A stretch of DNA of 64,000 nt from Henckelia pumila (GCF_033568475.1 NC_133122.1:156047361-156111360), one strand, 5' to 3'. Positions 21,331 to 33,873 are shown, counted from the first letter of the stretch. Numbers and translations: made by a program. The notes: generated by a model not told the origin, from the letters alone.

Positions 21331-21692
21331 TCTCTCTACTACTTATCCACACTATCTATACCTATTTATTATGTGAGAAGGTCATAGCATGGTCTCTTTG
21401 GATGGTCACAAAAAAAAATTACAAAAAAATAAAAACAAAACAAAACTTAACGGCACTCTTCAATTAGGTAAAGAAAAAAAAGTGAGAAAGAGGTTATATA
21501 GTTATAACCACCTTCTCAAAAACGTGGGAAAAAGGATATACAATTATCTCCACCTTTTCTTTATCACAATATTCATCTTTGTACTCCAAATCAAACGCTA
21601 ATACCACTGATTACTTTAGCAAAAGTATAATATATAAAACTATAATTTTTTTTTGTTACGTTGCACACGCAATGTGTGTGCGATGCCACTAG
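21331..21692 (+). mobile_element. Non-autonomous Helitron
   Basis: It starts TCTCTCTACTACTTATCC after an A and ends GATGCCACTAG before a T, so it sits between A and T with TC and CTAG termini and no target duplication. Just before the 3' end is a hairpin, GCACACGC-AAT-GTGTGTGC. This is the standard Helitron end structure. It is 362 bp long and encodes no Rep/helicase. Confidence 0.82.
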
Positions 21693-21722
21693 TTATTATA
21701 ATTGTACTAATTACAACCGATT

Positions 21723-21914
21723 TCAAATTACTACATCTATACAATATAATAATGCATTAGTCAAATTAATAAATGGACAAAAATATCCTTGCTACTTATA
21801 ACTACCTTCTTTCAATTATATTTTTGAATTTTAAAATTTAAAAAAATATTCATTATTTTTATATATAATATAAACTATTTATACACGCGAATTTTTGCGT
21901 ACGAAGATTACTAG
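21723..21914 (+). mobile_element. Possible second, shorter Helitron-like element
   Basis: A 3' end like that of the neighbouring Helitron is seen: a hairpin-like ACGCGAATTTTTGCGTACG, then AAGATTACTAG before a T. A candidate 5' end TCAAATTACTACATC lies at 21723, but the base before it is T rather than A, so the left border is weak. Confidence 0.4.
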
Positions 21915-22332
21915 TATTATAATTAAACTGAAAAGGTTGTGTTTAAAGTGTGCATATATAAAAGGTTCAATGGTTAAATTTTTAAGAGCTACATGTAAAT
22001 TAATTGTCACTTTGAAAGAAAATATATAATATCGTGGTTTTGTTTGGACATGTACTTATAAAACATTTTTGTGAAAAAATTATAAGATATTTTGAAAGTT
22101 GTTTTAAGAATATGTATGCGTTTGAGCAACAATTTTATAAAAATGATTTTATAGTTAAGAAATAATATGTTTGATTTCCAATTGCACATTCAATTCAAAA
22201 AAAAGTCAAAAAAAAAAAAACATCTCAGTTGTTTTTCAAAAACGTTTTAAACATTTTCCAAATTCTACATTAAATTTTTTCACTTATAAAATACTAAAAA
22301 AATTTAAAGTACTTATTCAAACGATCCCTACG

Positions 22333-22491
22333 TATTATATTGGAATATATTGTATATTATGTTTTTTTTATCTTGTAATCTTTCATTATTTTTAATATTT
22401 ATCTTTCTTAAGCTTTAACGTTGTATATAAACATCTCGTGTATTCATTTTTTGAGATATATGAAAATATTATTCTTTCATTAGTTTCTACA
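22333..22491 (+). repeat. 5' LTR of copia A
   Basis: It pairs with 39486-39637 and ends in TTTCTACA just before the primer-binding site. The 5' border is approximate because the first bases are diverged. Confidence 0.7.
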
Positions 22492-22599
22492 TGATATCAA
22501 GAGCCCACTGTCTAAGCCACTAAAACCTAACCTCAACTTCCAGTCGTCGCCTCCCAGCCATTGGAAAAATCTTCCTTATTTTTTTTCCCATTCGGCTCT

Positions 22600-24334
22600 A
22601 TGGTTGCCGCTGGCACCGTCACTACTCCGATATCCTTCAATGTTGTCGCTCAAGCGCCCTTGAATCTCACCTCTTCCAACTATCTCTCTTGGCTTCTGCA
22701 ATTCATGACCCTCCTCACTGTTAATGATCTCTTTGGATTTATTGATGACCCTCATCATTCTTCGGCCAAATCAATCACAACCGCCGTTGCCACCACCGCT
22801 AGAGCTGTCAGACGGGTCGGCCCGCCCCTCCATGACAAGCGTCCCGTTTAGGCCCTCCTCCAAACGGGCCATAAAAACCCCAACCCGCCAAAATTTAAAA
22901 ATAATATAAAAAATTCAAGAAAAAATTAGTATTTGAGATTGAAAAAATTATATCAACAATGTTATACAATAACAAATTATAAATGTCATAATCAAACAAA
23001 TCATATAAAATTTTGATGTTAACTATTATATTTTGGATAAAAAATCACATTTCAAAATAATATGAATAATATAAATATATATTTAACCATAAAAAATAAT
23101 AATGTAGGACATTAAAAATATATCAAATACTAGTTTTAAAATTTTAAAATCACATTATTTAAAAATAAGTGTTTTTATGTTCATAATTCAAAAAAAAATT
23201 AAAACATGTATTTTTTTGAAAAAACAGGCGACCCGCCCCGCCTCAACCCGCGGCCCGTTTGGGTTGGCCCATTTAGGCTCGCCTCCAAATGGGTTAGTAA
23301 AACTCTAACCCGACCCGCCAATTTTTCATGGCGGGGTGGGCTGGCCCGACCCCTTTTGACGGCTCTAGCCACCGCTCAAACGCTAAATCATGAGTACACC
23401 TCCTGGATCCGCTAGGACAAGTTGATCTTGAATATCCTCATTGGATCGTTGTCTCCTTGATTCCGTTTATTGCAACTGCTACCACCTCCGCTGCCACCTG
23501 GAACACCCTTGCTCTCACCTATGACAAGCCCTTTCGTGGCCGCATCACTCAACTAAAGACTCAACTTCGCAATCCGGTCAAGGGCTCTCAGTCCATCATC
23601 GAGTTCATGCAGTTCATCAAATCTAAAGATGATGAACTAGCACTCATGAATGCTCCTCTTGATATTGAGGACCTTATCATCAAATTTCTCCATGGTCTGG
23701 ATGATGACTATAAGAAACTCGTCAATGCCATCCAAGCACGACTCTCTCCTATGCCCGATCTAGAGGTTACTACCGATGGGCGCCTTCTGTTGCCGTCCCA
23801 CATCAAATATCCATCAACCGTCAACATGGAACGTAGCCCTCTCGGTCGTCGCCACCTCCCCATCACTTTGTGCACGGTCAACGTGCCCCACGCCCGTATC
23901 TCAGGCTCCGCCAGCTCTGCAGTCGTCAATGCTACTCTTCTCGCCGCTTCCTGAATTTCCAGTATCTGCCAGATCCTGCTCCTGTGCTTGTGCCTCCCAC
24001 TGGCCATCCTGATTCCCATGTTTCTGCCTACATGCTTACATCATCCTCTTCGTCTGACTGGATTCTTGATTCTGGTGCCACTCACCATGTGATATGTGAT
24101 CTTGCCAATCTCTCCATGCATGCTCCCTATGTTGGCTCTGATGGTGCTGTTGTTGGTGATGGTGTTAGCCTCCCCATCGCTCACACAGGTTGTCTCTTAA
24201 TGCTCTCTAATCCGTGCTCCCTAAAGTTCCCGCATGCCCTTTGTGTTCCCTCAATTATTAAGCAACTTTTCTCGGTCTCTCAACTTTGCAAATCTAATGA
24301 TATTATTATTGTTTTTTCTTCCTCTGTTTTTTAG
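22600..24334 (+). pseudogene. gag and protease of copia A, interrupted
   Basis: gag begins at the ATG at 22600 (MVAAGTVTTPISFNVVAQ) with the N-terminal LNLTSSNYLSWLLQFMTLL motif, is cut by the hAT-like element at 22800-23367, and resumes with the UBN2-type gag core (WNTLALTYDKPFRGRITQL, FLHGLDDDYKKLVNAIQAR). The protease follows in another frame near 24057, with WILDSGATHHV holding the active-site DSG intact, and then GAG pre-integrase sequence. The zinc knuckle was not seen. Stops and frame changes occur near 23456, 23953 and 24332. Confidence 0.8.
22800..23367. mobile_element. hAT-like non-autonomous element inside copia A gag
   Basis: Terminal inverted repeats TAGAGCTGTCA and TGACGGCTCTA are flanked by 8-bp target duplications with one mismatch (ACCACCGC at 22792-22799 and GCCACCGC at 23368-23375). 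An 8-bp duplication is the hAT hallmark. The sub-terminal blocks are G+C-rich (GGGTCGGCCCGCC; GGTGGGCTGGCCCGACC) and the centre is A+T-rich and non-coding. It is a relative of 692-1147. Confidence 0.85.
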
Positions 24335-24477
24335 GTGAAGGATCCTCACACCGGAGTCATTCCCCATTAGGGTCCACTTAAGGGCGGTGTCTACTTCTGA
24401 TCTACATCCTCGCCTTCTCCACCACTAGCACTCTCGTCCTCTTTCGTGCCATTTTCTGTTTGGCATAGTCGTCTAGG

Positions 24478-25390
24478 CAGGGCCGTTCCTATTTGGAGGC
24501 CGAAGAGTCGTCCGACTCGGACCCATTTTTTTTTGGGGGCCTATAATTTTGAAAAAAAAATTATTATATAAAATTATAAATTGATCCAATATAAATTAAT
24601 TATTATTGGGCTTTTTTCTCATATCTCAGAAAATTATTTTTTCTTTGCCTACTGCCTAATATAAACTTTTTTTATTATTTCTGTGCCTTTTGATAAATTT
24701 ATTTATGAAGTTTATTATTCCTATGTCTTTTGATAATATTTTTCAAATATAAATTTTTTTTCTCGTGCCCAATATAAACAAAAAAACATTTTTATTTTCT
24801 AAATTTATTATATATTAGTGTAATTGGACTAATATAAAAACATATTTTCTGACACATAAGGGATGTTCTGATATTAATGAGCACGATTTATTTTTGGAGT
24901 TGACATTCTTGAAGTTCTCATTACCAAGAAAAATAAAATCGACAATGGATGTAGTGAATTACTTGAAAAAGAATTGATGGATATTTCTCAAATACTCGTA
25001 TTGCTTATAAAATCTTGTTGACTATACTTTTTACGGTTGTAAGTGCAAAACAAAATTTCTCAAATTTAAAGCTTTTCAAAATATTTCCTCAATAAACCAT
25101 GTTATATGAAAAGATTGAATGAATTGGTTATGCTATAAATTGAAAAAAAAAATTCCTGAACAATTTGATCAATATTGTTAGCTCTAAACTTTTAAACGAT
25201 TTGTTTTATAGTAATCATTTTGTACATGTTTGATCTTATTACTCAATTAAAATAGAAATATTTTGATTATTGCACATTTCTTAAATCAAAATTTTTTTTA
25301 TTAGTCTAAAAGAATATGAACACACATTATGATTTAAAAGCCTCTTTTAAAAGTTAGACTCAGGCCCAAAAATTATTAGGATCGGCCCTG
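24478..25390 (+). mobile_element. hAT element remnant inside copia A
   Basis: The ends read CAGGGCCGTTCCTA and, inverted, CAGGGCCGATCCTA, flanked by 8-bp duplications with one mismatch (CGTCTAGG at 24470-24477, TGTCTAGG at 25391-25398). At 913 bp it keeps only the 3' part of a transposase gene. It interrupts copia A just at the pre-integrase motif: WHSRLG before, and HPSDRVLRRFV after. Confidence 0.88.
24895..25143 (+). pseudogene. hAT transposase C-terminal dimerisation remnant
   Basis: In the frame starting at 25012 the translation reads ILLTILFTVVSAKQNFSNLK, then LFKIFPQ, a stop and TMLYEKIE. This follows the hAT dimerisation domain pattern of plant zinc-finger BED/hAT transposases. An upstream stretch (LELTFLKFSLPRKIKSTMDV) matches the segment that normally precedes it. 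Several stops and the lack of the catalytic core make it a dead fragment. Confidence 0.7.
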
Positions 25391-25836
25391 TGTCTAGGTC
25401 ACCCATCTGATCGAGTCTTACGTCGGTTCGTTGTGTGTAAGGCATTATCGTCTTTTAATTCTCCGATGCGTCAATTTAATTGTAATTCTTACCACTGCAA
25501 TAAAATTCATAAATTACCCTTTCATGGCTCCTCTCTTTCTTCGCAATTTTTCATAGATTTAGTTTTCTCTGATTTTGGACTTCCCCAGCTCTCTCATGCG
25601 ATGATTGTAAATACTATGTTCTATTTGTTAACCATTACAATAAATATATATGGTTTTATCCCTTAAAAAGAAAATCGGACATTCTTCCTGTCTTTTGATG
25701 TTTTAAATCTCTCGTCGAAAAAAGATTTAATCGTCCTATTCTCACCTTATAAACTGATAATGGTGGTGAATTCCTAGTATTCAAAGAATTTCTTGGGTTG
25801 CACGGTATTTCTCACCTGACCACCCCTGAGCATAAT

Positions 25837-27871
25837 TGTAGTGACCTGCACCGTGATCATCTATTAATCAAGAGCTTAAGCATGCATTTAACTTACTTAA
25901 ACAATAATCAGAAATTAACAGCGGAAACCATAATAACAAATTACAATCCCAAAGAAAGGAATATGTAAATACTTAGGGCATGATTGGTAGGAGGGAATGA
26001 AGTAGGAATGGAACGAACATTCACATTTCATTCCCTACAATTATGCTTGGTTTGGTTTTAGAATGGGAATGTTCATTCCCATTGGAATGACTATTCTCAT
26101 ATTCATGGGAATAGCCATTACATCCATTTTGGATTGGAATGGTCATTTTCACTCCTAATTTTTTTTCATTTATAAACTATTTTCCTTATTTAGCTTAATA
26201 AAATACCTAAAATAATAATCATAAAAATAAAATGTTATCAAATTAGGACACTATCATTTATAAATATAAAATTATGACAATTGAATGGTGATGAAAATAT
26301 TAATAACCAAATAAATAAAATTAACAAAATCACGTATATTATAAAAATGTATAATATAATAAAATAATTGTTAAATAATAACTATAATAATATTTATTAA
26401 AAGACACTTATTTTAATAAATAAAATACTAATGATAATAATTACTAAATTAAGATTAATATTTATATTAGTTTTAATATAAAGATAATTTTATAATGATT
26501 AATAGACTATTAATAGTTATAATTCTTTTTATTGTTTTTAAATAATAATTATAATAAATATTTTTTAATCTATATTAAATATTTTTGAGTAGCTACTATT
26601 TTGAATTTTAGTGAAAAATGACTTGATAATTAAAAATAATTCTATTTCATTCCTGTTTTATTTATCTGTTACCAATCGTTTGAATGAAATAAACTTATCA
26701 TTCATATTCCTATTCTTATTCCATTTCAAAGTTAATTCCATTCCAACTCTATTCCATTCAAGCATACCAATCATGCCCTTAGTTATACAACCAAATCGAA
26801 GGTCGCCTCATCCATACGCAAATCTGCCCCATGGAATAGGGTGTTCCAAAACAGTACGAGGACGTGAGCATAAAATGCTCAGTACGAGAGTATGAGTATA
26901 CAATATTATATGTGCATGTATGTAAGTGTACGGGTACCAAGACTCGAGGTCAAGAATCTCTGGTCAAGAACAGACTTGGGCCCTCGATATATAGCACGAT
27001 GTGCCGTCTTTTCAGAAAGTGACCTACATACCCAACTGATGGTGACCTGACACAAGTCTACGTGTCCAACCAATATTGGTGATCTGACACGCTCAAGATG
27101 ATCATGCATGTAGCATAATAATATGTCATAATATGTGCAGATAAAATCATGCCATATAAACAATGCAACACATAATACATGCATACTAAGTCAGGATATA
27201 TCGAACAGTACTTTCGTACATTATTCACTAGGCAAGCTAAACTAGATCTAAGTCCTCGCCTAAAATCCGCACTACAATGAAAAATACTTATGCATCATAA
27301 TTATATTCTAAAAGTCTTAACTAAGCTATTTCATACTCCCTAACTATTTATATGGAACTTAGGAATACCTCTGTCCGTCGTCAGCCCTTCGAAGACGATG
27401 GCCCTAGAACTTGGCCACTACTCCGCTAAGCCTCCGGAGCACTTTGCTAACTCCCGGACCAAGCCTAAAAAGGCTGGAAATGATCCAAAACACTAAGAAT
27501 TAGAGAGGAAATCTTGAATTCTGTATGAGAAATATGAATCTCGGATGACCTAATTATAGGCAACGATCGGACGCTCCGATCTACATTCCCTTGCCACATG
27601 TCGCGATCTCGTTGACATTTGTCCTGCCATGTCATCGGACACTCTGATCTCCAGATCGGACGTTCCAATCCCTGCCACGAGTTGACACCAACTTGACACG
27701 TCAGAAATGCATGGCCTAACTAGATTGGACGTTCCGAACCCAGATTGGATGCTCCGATCTCCTCCGAGTCCATTTTTCAATTTTCTTTAATTATATCCAA
27801 TTTAATCTCTTAATCCATTCCTTAATCATATTCAGTCAATTAATCTTGTAAAATAAAATCGAGCTACGACA
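25837..27871 (-). mobile_element. Solo LTR of a Ty3/gypsy element, minus strand, inside copia A
   Basis: It has TG...CA ends and a perfect 5-bp target duplication ATAAT (25832-25836 and 27872-27876). On the minus strand it begins TGTCGTAGCTCG and ends GGTCACTACA, like the solo LTR at 2940. U3 holds at least five palindromes of the type TCGGACGCTCCGAT (27560-27765) and then CCTATAATTAGG, a TATA-like box, at 27546-27557. After removal of the nested MITE the LTR is about 1.23 kb. No internal region is left, so it arose by LTR-LTR recombination. Confidence 0.85.
25976..26778. mobile_element. Tourist-type (PIF/Harbinger) MITE inside the solo LTR
   Basis: Terminal repeats GGGCATGATTGGTA and, inverted, the same sequence are flanked by the 3-bp target duplication TTA (25973-25975, 26779-26781). 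The sub-terminal parts are rich in GGAATGG / CCATTCC words that extend the pairing. It is 803 bp, A+T-rich in the middle and non-coding. Confidence 0.9.
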
Positions 27872-28058
27872 ATAATGGCTACTCCGAACGTCGTCACCGT
27901 CATGTTGTCGAAACCTTATTTTCCTCCTGCATCATGCGTTAGTCCTTAATCGTTTCTGGTCGTTTTCCTTTGCCATTGCGGTCTATATCATTATTTGGTT
28001 ACCTAAACGCACCCTTTCCTACAAGTCCTCCTTTGAATGTCTTTTCGCTGCTCTTCAT

Positions 28059-29945
28059 TGTTGGAAAACTGTGTTCAGATCAATTAGAATTGATACCCGG
28101 TGCAGCGGAAGTTTAAAAATTTATTTTTATTAATATGGAACGATTCCATATCTGGGTATCAAAACTTTACGATTAAATTTGTGTAAGTAAAACAAATAAT
28201 CACTATTAAATATTTTACCTTAAAATCTCGAAGCGAGATTATGGATACCAACAGAATTTAATCTGCTCTTGTTGTATATCCCAGGAACTGATGAATGAAC
28301 GTTTCTTCAATCAGGTCCACGAATAGAAAACAAAACCCTCTGATTGACTGCACTAGAAATCAATCAGAAGTTTGCGTAGAGAATAAACAGATATGATCTG
28401 TTAATTCAGATTGTAATTTTTCACAAAAACCACAACCCGAATTTTCTCCAAAAGGGACAGAAGATTTCGAAAATCCTCTTGAATAATCTAGACTGATTTT
28501 CGAAAATTCAAGACTGAAAATCACACACAATTTTCGAACACTGCAGTCCTATTTATAGACAATTTCTAGACTGGATTAAGTTATAATTATATCAGGACTC
28601 TAACTCCTTAAAGCCCACAATCCATAACTTAAGCCCAACAAGCCAAGCCTGTTGTTATAGAAATTAATATAAAATTCATCGTGACTCCGATTGATAAACT
28701 GATTTCACCAATGTTCACAGAAACCATTTCTGCATCTTTTAGAGTCAAGATAATTTTTCTGAATCCGAATTCAGTGATTTCCAAAAATGTCCATCCCTAT
28801 GTCATTTTAGGAAATCCCACTCCTTTTGTTAAGAAGTCCAACTTCTCTTTCATTAAATTTAACTCTTTAAATTTAACTATCTCTACGGGGTTTTAGTAAT
28901 CCATTACTTGTGTAACCCTCAATGGTTCAGGAATACAGCTAGCCGTGGGCTCACAACTCCTTGTGACTCGGAACAACAATTTCCGACTTACCCATCGAAT
29001 CATGGTAAGAGCACCTAGCAACATTACCCCATGATTCCCTAGGTATTACTGATAGTGCCTGCAAGAACCAGTAGATTTTGGTTAGCGTACAGTACGGTCC
29101 CTTCAACCAAATATCCCGATCGAATCAACAACCATTGGTGCATCGAGAGTCGTTCGAGATTCAATAACTATGCATAACATCTTGGAGATCTATTAGTGAC
29201 ATCGAATGTGTTACTAGGAAAACCCATTAACCTAAAACACATAATGTACTCTGGCCAGAGATTCGTCACACTAATATCTCCTCAAATCGCATAGGATATC
29301 CACACTCGCAAGTATGTGGTGAATCCTTGACAACAAAGCATCGACTCCTATATGTGTCGTAACTGTACCCAATCCCGACACCTGATGACCCCAATAGAGT
29401 CGATAAACGAGTCAAAGTACAGTACTAGCATATAGAGTCTCAATGATGTTTCAAGTAATAAGGACTAATGGTGTACAACCAAAACCGCGGACTTTATCCA
29501 CTCGATAAGTGATAACCACTTGGAAAGTCCGAATAGGGTAGTTCGATCATTCATCATATGAATATCCATTTGCATGCTTTGAACATCTCTATGTTCCATA
29601 CCAATGAAACGTGGTACTCGGCATCGTAAATGCTAGTCTCAATCTCGAGCGATCCTTATCCTTATTTGCGGACGGCTCAATTGACTAGGAACTGTTTAGA
29701 ATATACAGTGACTATAAGATGTGTTTCATGATAGCCATCCCCATGTGCTACCACATCTTACATACACTATAGTATATTCAAGGTCTTTATCAAAACAACA
29801 ATAGTATATCATAATATAACAATATGAAAAAAGATAAAGTCAATGCCATTATAAAAGTGTAAATTATATTAAACAAAAGATTGTTTTACATAGAGTCATA
29901 AAAGCCCTTAGCCACAAGTTGGCTAATCGGGCACCCACTCTTTCA
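28059..29945 (-). repeat. 3' LTR of copia B
   Basis: On the minus strand it starts TGAAAGAGTGGGTGCCCGAT and ends TTTTCCAACA. It is nearly identical to 35507-37394. Confidence 0.93.
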
Positions 29946-29959
29946 ATCTCCCACTTGCC

Positions 29960-31385
29960 CTAAAGCCAACTAGTCATACTACGTAATCCCATTGCTTCGC
30001 GATGTTTGTCAAACAATGGTCCTGGCAAGGGCTTAGTAAGCGGATCAGCGATATTGTCTGTAGAGGCCACTCTCTCGACACTGATGTCTCCTCTTTCCAC
30101 AATCTCCCGGATGATGTGGTATTTCCTCAGTACGTGTTTGGACTTCTGATGAGACCTTGGTTCCTTTGCCTGAGCAACGGCACCCGTGTTGTCACAGTAC
30201 ACCGGGACTGGACCAACAGCTTCAGGAATTACACCCAACTCTTGGATGAATTTCCTTATCCAAACCGCCTCTTTAGCAGCAGCTGATGCTGCAATGTATT
30301 CTGCCTCAGTGGTGGAATCCGCTGTGGTGTCCTGCTTGGAACTCTTCCAAGAGACAGCACCGCCATTGAGCACGAATACAAATCCAGAGGTTGATTTCGA
30401 GTCATCCACGCCACATTGGAAGCTAGAGTCGGTATAGCCTTCCAACTTCAATTCTCTCCCTCCATAAACCATGAACAAATTCTTAGTCCTTCGCAAGTAC
30501 TTAAGAATATACTTCACGGCTTTCCAATGCATTTGACCGGGATTGGCTTGGTATCTGCTCGTGACGCTCAGGGCATAGGCCACATCCGATCTGGTAGATA
30601 TCATCCCATATATGATACTACCTATGGCTGACGCATATGGCACGTGTGTCATATTCTCTATCTCTTCGTCAGTCTTGGGACAAATAGACTTGGATAGAGA
30701 AACTTCATGACACATAGGTAGATGTCCTCTCTTGGACTCATCTATAGAAAACCTTTTCAATATGGTGTCGATGTAGGTTGATTGAGTGAGTCCTATCATT
30801 CTTTTATATCTATCTCTATAGATCTGAATTCCTAGAATATAGGATGCCTCACCTAAATCCTTCATCGAGAATCTACCTGATAACCATATCTTTGTTGACT
30901 GCAACATCCCTACATCATTCCCCATGATTAGGATGTCATCAACATAAAGTACTAAGAATGTTACCGCATTCTTAACTACTTTCTTGTACACGCATGGTTC
31001 CTCCGGGTTCTTGATAAAACCAAAATCCTTTATCGTTTCATCAAATTTCTGGTTCCAACTTCTTGATGCTTGTTTGAGACCATAGATTGATCTCTGAAGC
31101 TTGCATACCTTATGCTCGCTTCCCATGGATGTGTATCCCTCAGGCTGCATCATATAGATCTCTTCCTTAATGTTTCCATTAAGAAATGCAGTCTTTACAT
31201 CCATTTGCCATATCTCATAGTCATACCATGCTGCTATGGCAATAAGGATTCTTATGGACTTGAACATTGCGACTGGTGAAAAGGTTTCATCATAGTCAAC
31301 TCCTTGTCTTTGAGTATAACCTTTTGCCACCAATCGTGCCTTGTAGGTCAATACCTTTCCATCAGGCCCAAGCTTTTTTTGTAGA
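29960..31385 (-). pseudogene. Reverse transcriptase and RNase H part of copia B pol
   Basis: The frame covers the reverse transcriptase (KARLVAKGYTQRQGVDYDET, QMDVKTAFLNG, the SIYGLKQASRSWN box and the catalytic FLVLYVDDILIMGN) and RNase H (GYTDSSFQCGVDDSKSTSG, STTEAEYIAAS, VYCDNTGAVA, ending ADPLTKPL). All key residues are present and the end is normal. It is separated from integrase by a one-base shift in an A7 run at 31372-31378 (minus-strand reading), where the upstream frame goes from IYKK into a short tail. Apart from that shift the domain looks functional. Confidence 0.92.
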
Positions 31386-32760
31386 TCCATTTGCACCCAA
31401 TTGGAACAATTCCATCTGGAGGATCTACTAAAGACCAAACTTGGTTAGAATGCATCGAGTCTATTTCCGATTGCATAGCTTCAAGCCATAAATTCGAATC
31501 CGCATCAGAAATTGCTTCTTTGAAGTTTCTTGGATCACATCCAATGTCGGGTTCACTTTGATCCCCTTCAAGAAGAAGACCATATCTAATAGGAGGCCTA
31601 GAAGTCCTCTCGGATCTCCTAGTAATAGGCGTGTCTTGTGATGATTCTTGAGGTGTAGGATCACTATTTTGTATCTCGGGTTCTTCTCGAATTTCTTCGA
31701 GTTCCATCATCTTGCCTTTCTTATCCAATAAGAACTCCTTCTCCAAGAAGGTGGCATCCCTTGAAACAAACACTTTTGTTTCAGCAGGATGATAGAAATA
31801 ATATCCGATTGAATTCTTCGGATACCCTACAAAATAACATAAAGTGGATCGACTATCCAATTTATCTCTCACTGTCTGCTTCACGTAAGCAGGACATCCC
31901 CAAATCCTCAAGTACGAATACTTAGGAGCTTTGCCATTCCATAACTCGTATGATGTTTTATTAACTGCTTTAGTGTGGACGTTTTTTAACAACAATACCG
32001 CCGTTTCAAGCGCGTAGCCCCAAAACGAAGGTGGGAGCTCAGTGAAGCTCATCATGGATCGAACCATGTCCAACAAAGTTCGATTGCGACGCTCCGAAAC
32101 ACCATTAAGCTGAGGTGTCATAGGAGGAGTCCACTGAGAGAGAATCCCATTGTCTTTTAGATAGTCCAAAAACTCGGTACTTAAGTATTCTCCATCTCGA
32201 TCCGATCGAAGTGCCTTAATACTTTTACCTAGTTTGTTTTCTACTTCAGCCTTGAATTCTTTGAACTTTTCAAATGCTTCAGACTTATATTTTATTAAAT
32301 ATAAATACCCATACCTAGAATGATCATCAGTAAAGATAATGAAGTAGGTGTTGCCACATTTAGTACCAATCTTAAATGGACCGCAAACATCTGTATGGAT
32401 CAAATCCAACAAATTTTGACTATGCTCAGGTTTCCCTTTGAAAGGAGATTTAGTCATTTTTCCCTTTAGGCAGGACTCACAAGTAGGTAGAGAATTAATA
32501 TCAGACATATCAAACATGCCCTCTCCCACTAGCTTGTTCATCCTCCTTGAGGAAATATGACCTAGCCTAGCTTGCCAAATGTTTGTTGGGTTTTGACTAT
32601 CGTCCTTCCTTTTAATTGTTGTTACCGGTTTATCAACATAATTAATTGGAACGTCTTTTAATTTTAAGCTATATAGATCGTTTTCAAGTTGTCCATTTCC
32701 AATCAAACATTCATTCTTGTAAATATTGCAAATCTCATTCACAAAATTGCCAAAAAAAAC
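31348..32760 (-). pseudogene. Integrase part of copia B pol
   Basis: It starts in the pre-integrase region (IWQARLGHISSRRMNKL with the histidines, CESCLKGKM with the cysteines), then the core with HTDVCGPFK, LRSDRDGEYLS and LNGVSERRNRTLLD, i.e. an intact D, D, E triad. The C-terminal linker is acidic (EEIREEPEIQNSDPTPQ). It is separated from protease by a frame change near 32745-32757, at an A8 run on the plus strand, and from reverse transcriptase by the shift near 31375. Confidence 0.92.
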
Positions 32761-33873
32761 CATCTCTATCAAGCATAGAAATAGATATAATGTTTTTGAC
32801 CAAATCCGGAACATATAAAACATCTCTCAAAAATAACTTAAAATTGTTCTGCAAAACTAAATAAATGTCTCCTATAGCTTTGGCTTCGACTCTAGAACCA
32901 TTCCCGAGCCTTAGCTGGGTCTCACCCATCCTTAGCTTACGACTTCTTGTCATCACCTGCAAATCATTGCAAATGTGAAATCCACATCCGGTATCCAATA
33001 CCCAAGAAGAAGTATTAAGCGAAACATTTATTTCAATGTAAAACATACCCTTTGCAGTTCGCAACTGTTCGAGGTATTCCTTGCAGTTACGTTTCCAATG
33101 ACCGGGTTTCTTGCAGTAATGGCAAACGTTTTCATCTTTTATTCCAATTGAAGCCTTGGCCTTTCCCTTCTTATTTGGTACAATCTTCTTGGGCGGGGCA
33201 GAACGTTTCTTACCCTTTCCACTTGGTCCTTTCTTAGAGTTAGAAGAGGAGCCAACCAAGAGTACCGGTTTATCCTTCTTCAGTGTGGCTTCATATGTGA
33301 CAAGCATATTGACCATCTCTTCAAGGGTGGCCTCTATCTTGTTCATATTGAAGTTCATCACAAAACCGTCAAACGATGAAGGAAGTGATAGAATCAACAA
33401 GTCCGCGCTAAGTTCATGCTCCAAAGTCAAGTCGAGTGTTACCAAATTTTCAATGAGCCCAATCATATGCACCCCATACTCACGGACCGAAGTCCCATCT
33501 CGCATGCGGCTCGTCATGAGCTCTCTGACGGTGGCATACCTCTCCGACCTTGACTGAGCTCCAAAGAGTTCCTTGAGGTTCTTGTGAATGTCAGCAGCAT
33601 TCACGGTATCCTCGAATCTCCTTTGAAACTCATCAGACATCGAAGCCTGCATATAGCATTTGGCCTTGATATCATGGTCCCACCATAAATCAAGTTTGGC
33701 CAACTCTTCCGGACTTGTATTAGCCGGGGCTTCCTTCGGAGGCGGCTTCTCTAACACGTAGAAAGCTTTTCCGAAGTAAGAATAATTTTCAACTTACGGA
33801 ACCATTCCGTATAGTTTGCGCCAGTCAATTTGTTTTGTTCGAGAATTGAAAACAGTGGATTGCGTGGATTCAT
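32735..33873 (-). pseudogene. gag and protease of copia B
   Basis: The natural start is the ATG at 33873 (MNPRNPLFSILEQNKLTGAN, then YTEWFRKLKIIL). A one-base shift near 33762 leads into the long frame that holds the rest of gag (SDEFQRRFEDTVNAADIHK, MTSRMRDGTSVREYGVHM), the zinc knuckle CHYCKKPGHWKRNC and the protease with SSWVLDTGCGFHICND (active-site DTG intact). The frame ends near the pre-integrase junction. Only the shift near 33762 spoils gag. Confidence 0.9.

Larger units (their letters stand above)
25399..28058 (+). pseudogene. Integrase region of copia A, interrupted
   Basis: Fragments of the pre-integrase and integrase domains are readable: HPSDRVLRRFVVCKALSSF, a zinc-finger part with CNSYHCNKIHKLPF, and LTTPEHN, which continues beyond the solo LTR as GYSERRHRHVVET (the conserved glutamate region). 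The solo LTR 25837-27871 and then copia B at 28059 cut the domain. Many stops are present. Confidence 0.7.

Noticed and set aside
31348-31438. Programmed frameshift between integrase and reverse transcriptase of copia B
   Set aside because: Copia elements normally encode one polyprotein. A one-base indel in an A7 run is the simpler explanation, as for the similar shift near 32750.
29960-33757. Plus-strand ORFs across copia B
   Set aside because: They are antisense shadows of the gag-pol frames.
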